Below, piece by piece: positions 22,577-30,129 of a stretch of DNA of 34,570 nucleotides. Source of the stretch: Bacteroidales bacterium. GTDB taxonomy: Bacteria; Bacteroidota; Bacteroidia; Bacteroidales; ML635J-15. The stretch spans positions 1 through 34,570 of the forward strand of contig JAGCDJ010000052.1 in NCBI GenBank assembly GCA_017651185.1, given 5' to 3'. A model generated the notes under the pieces. The model saw only the letters and a list, made by a program, of their open reading frames with translations, made no database searches and was not told where the DNA came from. The stretch's first letter is position 1. Each line of letters opens with the position of its first letter. The position numbers and the translations under genes were made by a program.

Positions 22577-22750
22577 TTATTTGGCAGGTTCCCATTTGCA
22601 GCGAACAGGCGACACAATAGCGCCATCCTTCTTCAGTTCTGCAAAGGCTTTGTCCACCTCCTTGCGGTCGATACCTGTGATTTCTGCGATTTTGCCTGCG
22701 TTGACGGGAGCACCGAACTCACGCATGGCTTGTAATACTTTCTCTTTCAT
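22577..22750 (-). CDS. 57-residue winged-helix protein
   Basis: ATG (minus, 22748-22750) to TAA (22577-22579) encodes 57 residues. It begins MKEKVLQAMREFGAPVNAGK and continues IAEITGIDRKEVDKAFAELKKDG, ending SPVRCKWEPAK. It reads as a minimal winged helix: helix 1, a helix-turn-helix (IAEITGIDRKEVDKAF) and a short beta wing. Such mini-HTHs can be DNA-binding or partner modules. It is co-directional between the ferritin-like and GPx genes and so probably part of the same stress unit. It is short and easily missed in annotation. Confidence 0.75.
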   Translation of the reverse strand: MKEKVLQAMREFGAPVNAGKIAEITGIDRKEVDKAFAELKKDGAIVSPVRCKWEPAK

Positions 22751-22775
22751 CGTTGTAATGTTTTGCTTTGGATGA

Positions 22776-23237
22776 TTACATTATTTCAATGAGGAAATTC
22801 TCATAACCGAGTTTGTCAATGTAGTTGAGATATTGTCTTTCCCAATCCATGTGATCTTTCTCGCCGTCAATCCATTTGTAAATCAATTTCTGAGTTACAT
22901 AATCATCGGCGAAAGCAGCGGCCAACTTGCTCATTTCTTCGATTGCTGTAGGCTGATAATCCGACTCAATCTGCTGCTTTGGATCGTCATAGAAGGGGAA
23001 TTCCACGGTCTTCATTGCCTCTTGCAAGTCGGCAGGTTTGCAACCGAGTTCTACAAGGCGGTTGAGTACTTCTTCTGCTTCGTCCCATTCTTCTTCAGCT
23101 TCCTCTTTCCATTTGTCGGCGAGTTTGTTCCAACCGTTGAAACGGTCGTATGCCGAGAATGCAAAGTGTTGCTTACTGTTACCAAACCATACTGCGCCCA
23201 TATAGGCCAATCCTTTTAATGCTTCTTCTTTAGTCAT
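22776..23237 (-). CDS. Ferritin-like diiron protein (bacterioferritin/Dps-like)
   Basis: The 153-residue all-helical protein shows KWKEEAEEEWDEAEEVLNRLVELG (Glu-rich helix, iron ligands) and later ADDYVTQKLIYKWIDGEKDHMDWERQYLNYIDKLGYENFLIEIM, with EKDHxxW as the second ExxH. That four-helix layout fits the ferritin-like superfamily. It could store iron or detoxify peroxide. It lies between the OhrR-like regulator and the winged helix, all on the minus strand, with a 25-nt gap after the regulator. Confidence 0.75.
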   Translation of the reverse strand: MTKEEALKGLAYMGAVWFGNSKQHFAFSAYDRFNGWNKLADKWKEEAEEEWDEAEEVLNRLVELGCKPADLQEAMKTVEFPFYDDPKQQIESDYQPTAIEEMSKLAAAFADDYVTQKLIYKWIDGEKDHMDWERQYLNYIDKLGYENFLIEIM

Positions 23238-23262
23238 AGCTTTAAATTTTTAATTGTTATTA

Positions 23263-23712
23263 TTATTTGTTAGTTCGTTTAAGTCCTTCGATAAGTTTGT
23301 TGAGAATGGGAATCATGCTCATGTATTCCTCCTCTTCATCCGCTTTTTGGATGATGTCTGCGATAAGACATTCGGGGATATGCTTCGCTTGTTCTTGCAT
23401 TTCCAAGCCTTTTTTGGTCAACGATACGATACGCTGGCGTGTGTCCTCTTTACCGCGTGTGCGAGTTACCAAACCTGCTTTCTCCATGCGTTGCAAGAGC
23501 GGCGTGACAGTGTTGGTGTCGAGCATCAGCTTTTTGGCAATGTCACAGACAGTCTGCTTGTCCTGTTCCCAGAGCACGAGCATCACAAGATACTGCGGAT
23601 AGGTGATGCCCAATGGGTCGAGATACGGGTGGTAAACTCCAATCGTAAGTCGTGCCGCCGTGTAGAGACGGAAGCAAAGCTGGTTGTCCAATTTCAGTTG
23701 TTCGTATGCCAT
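23263..23712 (-). CDS. MarR-family regulator, OhrR-like
   Basis: The 149-residue protein starts MAYEQLKLDNQLCFRLYTAA. Cys13 lies where OhrR carries its peroxide-sensing Cys15, and LTIGVYHPYLDPLGITYPQYLVMLVLWEQD matches the OhrR helix. The winged helix VCDIAKKLMLDTNTVTPLLQRMEKAGLVTRTRGKEDTRQRIVSLT follows (about 55-100). OhrR oxidises on organic peroxides and releases DNA. Its own promoter (23738-23767) leads the unit that contains GPx and a ferritin-like protein. No classical OhrR palindrome is obvious. Confidence 0.9.
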   Translation of the reverse strand: MAYEQLKLDNQLCFRLYTAARLTIGVYHPYLDPLGITYPQYLVMLVLWEQDKQTVCDIAKKLMLDTNTVTPLLQRMEKAGLVTRTRGKEDTRQRIVSLTKKGLEMQEQAKHIPECLIADIIQKADEEEEYMSMIPILNKLIEGLKRTNK

Positions 23713-23737
23713 CTTTCAATTTATGTCGTTCACGATG

Positions 23738-23767
23738 CAAATATATGGATTTATTTTTATGTCGCAA
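23738..23767 (-). promoter_or_regulatory. Promoter of the OhrR/ferritin-like/GPx operon
   Basis: The minus strand reads TATATTTG at 23738-23745 with TTG at 23765-23767, spacing 19 nt. The 25-nt leader before ATG 23712 is the place to look for the operator. Confidence 0.75.
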
Positions 23768-23799
23768 GCGATATTTAAAAAATATTTTTGGGGAAGAAG

Positions 23800-24882
23800 T
23801 CAATCTTTCGTGATAACAGTTTTTACCTCATCGATAATCTGCTGACAACGAGTGTATGACATCTTTGTATTAATGCCTACTGTAATCATGTCCGCGTCGG
23901 TAGGAAGTCCCTTAAAATTGATGGTAGTGGCATGCTCTCCAAGTGTTTGGTCGTTGGTAAGGTCATAGGCAGGCGCAAGTTCCCAGCGTCCATCACGACA
24001 GACGAAACTGAAATTGCGAGCGTGGTCGTCGAAGTTGCAGACATAATGGTTGAAAACCATACGTCGGAACTGCTGTTCAACTGCATCGGGCGACTGTGTA
24101 AGATACCCGGTAAGCTGCAACAAACTATGGTAATCCATCTTTGGAGGCGAAAGTGGCTCGTTGAGCAGTCCGCTTGCAGTGGCTACATGCAGACGCTCAC
24201 CATGTTCGTCAATATCGAACCTGCGCGTGGCGAAATACTTGCCTTCCATAAGCCTGAATTCTGGCACATTGATGCCTGCGCGTTTTGCCAATTGGTTGCA
24301 GTGATATTCCTGTTGCCCTATATCAATAGGGTCGAAAGTGTGGCGGAATTTTACAAGCCAATGACCAGAGTTGTCACTATACAGGCATTTCGGGCGTACA
24401 CCTCCCGAATTACCACTGCCAGCCAGCAACAAGTCCGAACCTTCATCGGTCTTTTCGGACAGCACATCAAGCGCAAGTTTCTGCATCTCGTCAAGCGAAA
24501 GCTGCGACTTACTACCACCGACAACTGTCTCGGGGACATAACACAATGCGCCCATACCAGAGCTACCGACAAGACTAAGCCGCTGTACAGGCGTCAAAGC
24601 ATTGTATTCTATGCCTTCACTTCGGAGAACCTTACGTAGTAAATACTCGCCATAACCACCAGGGAGGCTATCCTCAAAAATGCCAAAATTACCATTAAAC
24701 GGTTGCCATTGTGCAGCGAAAAGGCCTGCTTTCAATGGCAGGTGCAACGGAGAAATGGAAAAGCCATCGTGTATCCATGCACGATCATACTCGAACTGAC
24801 AGCACGAACGGTTGCCCATCGACAATGTACCCACCTTGCGACCATGATACATCACACCGACACTCAGAATGTTTTTCATCAT
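23800..24882 (-). CDS. hipA: HipA-family serine/threonine kinase toxin
   Basis: The 360-residue protein keeps the HipA layout: N-terminal subdomain with SPLHLPLKAGLF and FEDSLPGGYGEYLL, GSGNSGGVRPK (P-loop-like phosphate binding, about 152-162), WLVKFRHTFDPID (ATP-binding Lys), then FNHYVCNFDDHARNFSFV (catalytic Asp) and LAPAYDLTND (DFG-like metal-binding). In E. coli HipA phosphorylates GltX and drives persistence; here the target is not known. The start overlaps the HipB-like stop by 4 nt (ATGA). All catalytic blocks look intact. Confidence 0.92.
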   Translation of the reverse strand: MMKNILSVGVMYHGRKVGTLSMGNRSCCQFEYDRAWIHDGFSISPLHLPLKAGLFAAQWQPFNGNFGIFEDSLPGGYGEYLLRKVLRSEGIEYNALTPVQRLSLVGSSGMGALCYVPETVVGGSKSQLSLDEMQKLALDVLSEKTDEGSDLLLAGSGNSGGVRPKCLYSDNSGHWLVKFRHTFDPIDIGQQEYHCNQLAKRAGINVPEFRLMEGKYFATRRFDIDEHGERLHVATASGLLNEPLSPPKMDYHSLLQLTGYLTQSPDAVEQQFRRMVFNHYVCNFDDHARNFSFVCRDGRWELAPAYDLTNDQTLGEHATTINFKGLPTDADMITVGINTKMSYTRCQQIIDEVKTVITKD

Positions 24883-25145
24883 ACGCCTCGTTTTCTGGTT
24901 TTGTTCTTGTTAATTTCCAACAATTCCTCCATAGTGTCGTATTTTGGTTCGGATAGCAGTTGCATCAGCTCCTCGGAATAACCCAACGCTTTTGCCAGCT
25001 TGACATACGACTCAAGCGAAATGGAGTGCTTCAGTTCGAAACGCTGTATAGACGAAGCAGGCACCCCACTCATCGCCGAAAGGCTCTTAGTGGACAGTTT
25101 CCTTTCTAGACGACGTGCCCGAAGGTTCTCTGCCAATCGTTGCAT
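24879..25145 (-). CDS. hipB: HipB-like XRE antitoxin
   Basis: Start ATG 25145 gives 88 residues beginning MQRLAENLRARRLERKLSTK, the usual HipB-type HTH start. The HTH is LSTKSLSAMSGVPASSIQRFELKHSISLESYVKLAKALG. A tail with EELLEINKNKTRKRG follows and would cover the HipA partner. An in-frame ATG at 25190 would add 15 residues but lies inside the inverted repeat 25178-25197, so the shorter form is preferred. It autorepresses in known systems. Confidence 0.88.
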   Translation of the reverse strand: MQRLAENLRARRLERKLSTKSLSAMSGVPASSIQRFELKHSISLESYVKLAKALGYSEELMQLLSEPKYDTMEELLEINKNKTRKRGV

Positions 25146-25177
25146 TGTTATCTGCAGTGGATAAGGATCAAATGTGT

Positions 25178-25197
25178 ATATATTATACATAATATAT
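25178..25197. promoter_or_regulatory. Candidate hipBA operator 1 (inverted repeat)
   Basis: ATATATTAT-AC-ATAATATAT is a 9-bp inverted repeat with a 2-nt spacer, 33 nt upstream of ATG 25145. The location and two-fold symmetry suit a HipB dimer. AT-rich palindromes are common by chance in this genome, so this is a prediction. Confidence 0.55.
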
Positions 25198-25228
25198 TAT
25201 GCGTATTTCTTAATTATTGCTTACAACA

Positions 25229-25242
25229 CATCATATATGATG
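25229..25242. promoter_or_regulatory. Candidate hipBA operator 2 (palindrome)
   Basis: CATCATATATGATG is a perfect 14-bp palindrome, 31 nt upstream of the first inverted repeat. Two spaced sites would allow cooperative repression. Confidence 0.5.
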
Positions 25243-25303
25243 CATTATTACAAATGCAAAAATACAAAGAAAAAGCATAATGGCAAAAAATGGGCGAAAA
25301 TTT

Positions 25304-26209
25304 CTACAGAAACTTGATATAGACGTTCACCCCAAGGATTACGACGGCTATTAAAATGACCGTATAGATTATCAGGTAATACAGAATGGATGCCAAAAAA
25401 CTGCGAGCAAAGGTCGAAAACAGGTTGTAACACATCATCTTATGAAAACAGGCGGTAAGGGCGACGGCAATTAGTACGGGCGTAAGCAAGGGGGAACTCA
25501 TTTGTTCCGCAAACGAAGGCGAAAAAAGGTAAACCGAACTCACAATGCACTGGTACAAAAAGAACATCACCATCGAATAGACAATGGCTATAGTATATTC
25601 CGCCCAATAATACTTTTTCCGGTTCTTTTTGCCATAACAGGCACGCGCAGTAAGGACTAAAATAGGTAGCGACAGTAGTAAAAACACGGTGAAATAGTCG
25701 TAGTACAACTGGATTGACTTATAGAGATAGTTGAATATGTATAATGCCGCGCTAACCTGAGTTTGATTCAATGACACTTCTTCATCGCCAACTATAATGT
25801 TACTCGGGATAGAATCGTTTTGGGTTAGTTCGATGTCTGCCGTGCTCATGTTAAGCTCTTCCCTGCTACCCGAGACAGAAGCAATAAGAAGATAAACGGT
25901 TATGACGCAAAAGAACATCGGAAAAGGCGAAAAATACTTGCGCCGCTTGCCGTTGATAAGTTCGACAATCATTGCGCCCGGGCGAGTGAACAAGTTCTTT
26001 AGGGTACGTCCAACGCTGTCGTCCTTGCCAATGAAATCCTCCATCAGGTTTTCAAAGATGAAGCGCATTGTATATCGTCCCGTCTTGGCGCTTTGGCCAC
26101 ATTCAGGACAGAACTTCCCAACGAACTCAGTGCCACAATTAAGGCATTTAACTTTGCTAGTTGCTTCGCAATTCTCGGTTTTTACTTCAGTTTTTATTTC
26201 ACTTTCCAT
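25304..26209 (-). CDS. DUF3667 membrane protein with zinc ribbon
   Basis: The 301-residue protein has an acidic N-terminus, then a zinc ribbon KCLNCGTEFVGKFCPECGQSAK (two CxxC, about 20-41). DUF3667 sequence follows (RYTMRFIFENLMEDFIGKDDSVGRTLKNLFTRPGAMIVELINGKRRKYFSPFPMFF) and then hydrophobic helices (about 100-115, 170-190, 205-230, 240-255, 275-300). DUF3667 proteins are Bacteroidota inner-membrane proteins of unknown function. It is 18 nt downstream of the small membrane protein gene, so they likely share a transcript. Confidence 0.85.
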   Translation of the reverse strand: MESEIKTEVKTENCEATSKVKCLNCGTEFVGKFCPECGQSAKTGRYTMRFIFENLMEDFIGKDDSVGRTLKNLFTRPGAMIVELINGKRRKYFSPFPMFFCVITVYLLIASVSGSREELNMSTADIELTQNDSIPSNIIVGDEEVSLNQTQVSAALYIFNYLYKSIQLYYDYFTVFLLLSLPILVLTARACYGKKNRKKYYWAEYTIAIVYSMVMFFLYQCIVSSVYLFSPSFAEQMSSPLLTPVLIAVALTACFHKMMCYNLFSTFARSFLASILYYLIIYTVILIAVVILGVNVYIKFL

Positions 26210-26226
26210 GTCGATCTATTAATACC

Positions 26227-26427
26227 TTATTCTTTTGTAAATATGTAAACTGCCAATGTTGGTAGGATGACCAACAGCACCAGCGCAACTTCTACAATGG
26301 CGTACGATCCGAAATAATCAACCAATGTCTGGAATTTCAGAACTCCATCAACCAAAATGACCAAAAATGCAAACCAGCAGAGAAAGAATATTACAGAATA
26401 CTTGATTTTTCGTTTCTTCAGTTTCAT
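26227..26427 (-). CDS. Small two-helix membrane protein
   Basis: The 66-residue protein has a basic start MKLKKRKIKYSV and two transmembrane stretches (about 12-30 and 43-62) ending IFTKE. It lies directly upstream of DUF3667. Its first codons recur as a decayed copy at 29170-29256. No family assigned. Confidence 0.65.
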   Translation of the reverse strand: MKLKKRKIKYSVIFFLCWFAFLVILVDGVLKFQTLVDYFGSYAIVEVALVLLVILPTLAVYIFTKE

Positions 26428-26549
26428 TGTAACTAGAATTGCGATTGAAAATATTTGGTGAACCTTGATTCCTTATTCTTTTCCCAAATACAAAAGTCCA
26501 AAAAAAATGTAATTTGTTTGTAATAAGGTTGTTAATTGCGTTTTTACTT

Positions 26550-27395
26550 TCACATCAACTTCCTTTTTCCCATTATCCGCAAAAAACCGTCCCACCAGCG
26601 GGAAGGGAGCAACCAGTGGAAAAATACGATGCTTGTCGCTAGGCGTCCTATGCGGTAGCGCACTCGGGGACGGCGGGCATTGGCGGCACGGCAAATGGCT
26701 TTCCGAACTACCGATGGAGCCGACAGACTTGACGATTCGTACATATTCCGCAGGTTTTGCGCCATCATCGTGCCTGTGTCGGCGTATGCTGTGCCTTCCG
26801 ATGTCTCTTTGAGGTGGTCGGCAGCTATTATGCCCCAGTTGGTCTTGATTGCGCCAGGTTCGATGATGACCACATCGATGCCGAATGGCTTGACTTCCAT
26901 ACGAAGCGCGTCGCTCAAAGCCTCGACAGCGTATTTCGACACATGGTACCAGCCTCCATAGTAGAATACCGTCTTGCCTGCAACCGACGAAATGTTTATT
27001 ATGCGTCCGCTATGCTGCTTGCGCATTGCCGGCAGTACAAGCTGACAAAGCCGTGCCAATCCGAAAATGTTGACTTCTAACTGATTGCGTGCATCGTCGA
27101 TGGGGACATTCTCCACGGCACCAAAGTAGCCGTAACCTGCATTGTTGATGAGAATGTCGATGCGCCCTTCGCGGTCGAGGATAGCTTGTACGCCCTGCAC
27201 CATCGACTGTTCGTCGGTGACATCCATGCTCAACGGTTCGATGCCATATTGGCGAAGTGGCTCCATACGCTCCACGCGTCGTGCGGCGGCATACACCTTG
27301 TGTCCCTGTTTTGCAAGTGCTTCGGCAGTGTCGTATCCGATGCCGCTGCTTGCACCAGTCAGGAGAATGACCTTTTGCTTTGTGTTTGTTTTCAT
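26550..27395 (-). CDS. Short-chain dehydrogenase/reductase
   Basis: The 281-residue classical SDR has ILLTGASSGIGYDTA (TGxxxGxG cofactor loop), MDVTDEQ, INNAGYGYFG, NISSVAGKTVFYYGGWYHVSKYAVEAL (catalytic Ser, Tyr, Lys) and IEPGAIKTNW. The Arg-rich AAARRVERME loop after beta 2 suggests NADPH. A C-terminal extension after 240 has hydrophobic WW residues (FHWLLPSRWWDGFL). Substrate unknown. It is the third gene behind the FMN reductase and nucleoside hydrolase. Confidence 0.9.
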   Translation of the reverse strand: MKTNTKQKVILLTGASSGIGYDTAEALAKQGHKVYAAARRVERMEPLRQYGIEPLSMDVTDEQSMVQGVQAILDREGRIDILINNAGYGYFGAVENVPIDDARNQLEVNIFGLARLCQLVLPAMRKQHSGRIINISSVAGKTVFYYGGWYHVSKYAVEALSDALRMEVKPFGIDVVIIEPGAIKTNWGIIAADHLKETSEGTAYADTGTMMAQNLRNMYESSSLSAPSVVRKAICRAANARRPRVRYRIGRLATSIVFFHWLLPSRWWDGFLRIMGKRKLM

Positions 27396-27426
27396 TAGGT
27401 ATGTTCAGATTAGTTTGCCGATATGA

Positions 27427-28491
27427 TTAGTGCATTTTGTTTAATGTCCTGATGCGTTCCAGCATTTCCGATGACCAAATGGCGTCGCCGGGTTTCAGGT
27501 AGCGGCAGTTGCCGTTGGACGATGGCGTGAATGGAGTTTCTGCTTCGGGGGTGATACCTACGGTGCCTCGCTCCGAAATGTAGAACAGGTCATCACCTTC
27601 GACAGCATTGATGACAGACATTGCGTCCCACATTTTTTGCCCAGTATCGCAGTTGTATTTAAGATATACCTGTTTGATTGGATGCGTATCGGTCCAGGCG
27701 ATGTCGGCAATAACTTGTTCGGGAGTGTATTCTACCGATTGCCCTGTTTCCATTGGGTTGAAAATTATATCCACCTCATTGGGCCACAGACGGAAGAATG
27801 TCTGTGCAAATCCGATGCCCTGTGCAAAATTGAAATCGCCCTCTTCGGCTTCGCCAAACCTGCCACCCTGTATGTATAGGCATTTTACTTTTTGCCGTAC
27901 CAAATCGACACCATTGAGCGGCGAATACGCATCAGCTTCCGACTCCAGCAACTGTGACAGGCAAGTGACAAATCCCACCGACACTATGCTTACCGACTTG
28001 TCGGGCTGCGAAGCCAGCAACCGACGGTAAAGCTGCCATCCGTCGGGCAACGCCGAATAATCGGTCACTGACCGCTGGAACATTTTACTGCCATCCTCAA
28101 GCGTATGGTCTGCCAGTCCTTGATAGTCAATCCACACCATTGGATTTGTGATGCCGTTGCGCACCAATGCAATTGGAATGTCGCCGTGACCGAAATAAGT
28201 ATTCATCACATCTGCGCAAGCGGCACAATTTTCTCCCTCGCGGTCAACCACCACGCCCAGCAGGCGACAGCGCCCTTGATCGTGATAGCGGTTTAGCATT
28301 TCGAGTCCAAAAAGGTCATCGGTTGAAGACCCGATGTCGGTATCGTATATGATTGAAGGCACTGCCGATGTATTTTCGTCAGGCTTGTCCTTTTTGCACG
28401 ATGTAAAAAGACAAAGGCAACAAACTGCCAGCAAGCCAAGCAAAACATGTATCGGAAAAATCGTCTTAGTAGTTTTGTCTGTTTGTATCAT
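27427..28491 (-). CDS. Nucleoside hydrolase-like lipoprotein
   Basis: The 354-residue protein has a lipoprotein signal (HVLLGLLAVCCLCLFTSC). The nucleoside-hydrolase metal motif is present as IIYDTDIGSSTDDLFGLEML (D-x-D-x5-DD type), with VVVDREGENCAACADVM, DIPIALVRNG, VSIVSVGFVTCLSQLL and a late Asp near DAMSVINAVEGDDLFY. It may release bases from nucleosides outside the cytoplasm. The usual DTDxGxDDA has Ser-Ser-Thr in place of Gly-x, so activity is uncertain. 21 nt downstream of the FMN reductase. Confidence 0.85.
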   Translation of the reverse strand: MIQTDKTTKTIFPIHVLLGLLAVCCLCLFTSCKKDKPDENTSAVPSIIYDTDIGSSTDDLFGLEMLNRYHDQGRCRLLGVVVDREGENCAACADVMNTYFGHGDIPIALVRNGITNPMVWIDYQGLADHTLEDGSKMFQRSVTDYSALPDGWQLYRRLLASQPDKSVSIVSVGFVTCLSQLLESEADAYSPLNGVDLVRQKVKCLYIQGGRFGEAEEGDFNFAQGIGFAQTFFRLWPNEVDIIFNPMETGQSVEYTPEQVIADIAWTDTHPIKQVYLKYNCDTGQKMWDAMSVINAVEGDDLFYISERGTVGITPEAETPFTPSSNGNCRYLKPGDAIWSSEMLERIRTLNKMH

Positions 28492-28512
28492 AGGAATTTG
28501 TGTCGGAATTAT

Positions 28513-29163
28513 TTATTTCAGCGCGATAATCTTCTCAGCCATCCGTTTCCCGGCATCGTAAGCCATCTGCAGGTCATTCTCCCAATGCTCGTCGCGGTAC
28601 TGGCGTTTGGCGGGTTCCGAGAATCCTGCCAGCTCGAATTTGGCATAGTCCTTGACCTGATATGTGTTGTAGGCAGTCAGTTTTTCTGGCTGTCCGAGGG
28701 CTTGTGCTATGCAGTGTTCCATTGTGCCGTAGCCATTGCAGTTGTTGCGTTCCTTGGTGCCGTTCTGGGTTTCGACCAGCAGCACGGGCATACGCTTTGG
28801 CGCTGTGATGCTGTAGTCGTTGTACGACAGCCAAGGGAAAGCCAGCCTTTCCAGAAAAGCCCGCATCTGACCTGTAATTTCGCCGAAATAGTTGGGCGAG
28901 CCAAGTACCAGACCATCGGCATTGGCAATTTCGTCCAGAATTGGCGTGAGTGCGTCCTTGTACTTGCACACATTCGATGCCTTGCCCTTTATCTTGCAGG
29001 CCATGCACGACATACAACCTTTGTAGTCGAGTGCGTAGAGGCGGATTGTTTTTACTTCTATTTCGTTGCCTGTGGAAGTTGCTCCTTCAGCAAACTTGCT
29101 AAGCATGGAGGCGGTGTTGAATGTTTTGCGCGGGCCTCCGTCGATGATGATAATTTTCTTCAT
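28513..29163 (-). CDS. NADPH-dependent FMN reductase/flavodoxin-fold oxidoreductase
   Basis: The 216-residue protein starts MKKIIIIDGGPRKTFNTASML (phosphate loop GGPRKTFNT). It then shows YKGCMSCMACKIKG (two paired Cys), LVLGSPNYFGEITGQMRAFLERL (FMN isoalloxazine binding) and LLVETQNGTKERN. This is the iron-sulfur-flavoprotein/FMN-reductase style protein with a CxxC pair, usually cytoplasmic. Leads the operon reductase/nucleoside hydrolase/SDR. Its -7 box (29203-29210) lies within a gene relic. Confidence 0.85.
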   Translation of the reverse strand: MKKIIIIDGGPRKTFNTASMLSKFAEGATSTGNEIEVKTIRLYALDYKGCMSCMACKIKGKASNVCKYKDALTPILDEIANADGLVLGSPNYFGEITGQMRAFLERLAFPWLSYNDYSITAPKRMPVLLVETQNGTKERNNCNGYGTMEHCIAQALGQPEKLTAYNTYQVKDYAKFELAGFSEPAKRQYRDEHWENDLQMAYDAGKRMAEKIIALK

Positions 29164-29169
29164 TTTGTT

Positions 29170-29256
29170 TTAGTAAATCTGTTGCGAAAATACGAAAAAA
29201 AACAAAAGTATGATTACAGAATACTTGATTTTTCCCATCTTCAGTTTCAGCGTAAT
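29170..29256 (-). pseudogene. Decayed 5' copy of the small membrane-protein gene
   Basis: The minus strand here aligns with the first 45 nt of the gene at 26227-26427: AAATCAAGTATTCTGTAAT is exactly shared. The original start ATGAAACTGAAG has become CTGAAACTGAAG, so the initiator is lost. A later ATG gives MGKIKYSVIILLFFFVFSQQ and stops at 29170. It ends 6 nt before the FMN reductase start codon. Confidence 0.75.
29203..29210 (-). promoter_or_regulatory. -7 promoter box of the FMN reductase operon
   Basis: The minus strand reads TACTTTTG, 40 nt upstream of ATG 29163. The bases are the remnants of codons I-L-L of the decayed membrane-protein copy. No -33 element is seen. Confidence 0.55.
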
Positions 29257-29363
29257 GAGGAATCTTGTGGAGAAAGATAGTCTTATGTCAGTTTTTTGAG
29301 AGAGGGTTTTATAGTCCCGCACCGGGATTTGCTTTCCATGGTTTATCCTTCGTGAAAAAGTTC

Positions 29364-29371
29364 TATTTTTG
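29364..29371 (+). promoter_or_regulatory. -7 promoter box of the gene at 29405
   Basis: TATTTTTG lies 33 nt upstream of ATG 29405. The rest of the gap 29257-29363 holds a small hairpin (TCCCG/CGGGA near 29310-29330) and nothing else I can name. Confidence 0.55.
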
Positions 29372-29404
29372 TGCAACTAAATGTAATGTGTGATTTTTGT
29401 TGAA

Positions 29405-30043
29405 ATGAATACTTCGAGTCTTGATTTGTTTTCGCAGAAGGGCGCACTTGTCGCAAAAGATGTAACGCCTTGGCAGACATTCTCCGGCAAGGAAATGAAA
29501 TTCCATTTGCAGTCGTACGACTGGAACGGTTGCGCTTGCCTTTCGTACCTCACAATGAGGGCTTTTCTTGGTGTGATGAAGATGGAAACCCTAATCTGCA
29601 CGCCATACGCGAAAGACCTTCCGCTTTATTCATACGACCTTATAAGCGCTTTCGGAAAACGGATTTTGATTGAGGAGGTTTACGATACACAACTGAATCC
29701 TGTCGATTTGTCGGCAATGCAAGCCGTAAAAGATACTTACCGCGATTTGAAGGACAAGCCTCTGAAACCGGCATGGTACGACAATCTTCGTCTTCCGCCC
29801 AGTACCGCCAAGGTTGGGGCAGCGTCGCGACTGTCGGCATTAGTCTCCGAAATGACATCTGCATACATCGATATGTTTCCCACTGCCAGCAATGTGGATT
29901 CTGCCGCCAAGACCGCCCGAAACCGCATATATGTTGAAGGGCTAATCAGCAATGGCGGACCAGCCTTCGACACCATCAGTAAGATGCTTGGCGTTGAAGC
30001 AGCAAAGACGCTCTTCCGCCGTTATATTTTCGGAACGGAATAA
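29405..30043 (+). CDS. Unrecognised 212-residue soluble protein, bilin-reductase-like pattern
   Basis: Start ATG 29405 is chosen over GTG 29390. No signal peptide. Readable features are MKFHLQSYDWNGCACLSYLTMRAF, LICTPYAKDLPLYSYDLISAFGKRILIEEVYDTQLNPV, SAMQAVKDTYRDL and a C-terminal ARNRIYVEGLISNGGPAFDT..MLGVEAAKTLFRRYIFGTE. Similar proteins of unknown function exist in Firmicutes and Bacteroidota as I recall. The pattern Y.KDLPLYSYDLI..G with a following E-x-YD strand is reminiscent of the ferredoxin-dependent bilin reductase fold (YDLPLLGID). This is only a suggestion. It stands alone on the plus strand among minus-strand operons. The small gap 30044-30129 shows nothing. Confidence 0.6.
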   Translation: MNTSSLDLFSQKGALVAKDVTPWQTFSGKEMKFHLQSYDWNGCACLSYLTMRAFLGVMKMETLICTPYAKDLPLYSYDLISAFGKRILIEEVYDTQLNPVDLSAMQAVKDTYRDLKDKPLKPAWYDNLRLPPSTAKVGAASRLSALVSEMTSAYIDMFPTASNVDSAAKTARNRIYVEGLISNGGPAFDTISKMLGVEAAKTLFRRYIFGTE

Positions 30044-30129
30044 TACGACTCTATTATTCCCATTGTTTCATTCCCGCCAGCGGATTGGTGTCAATCAGTT
30101 TCTTTTAGTTGGGTTTCTTCTATGTGGCT

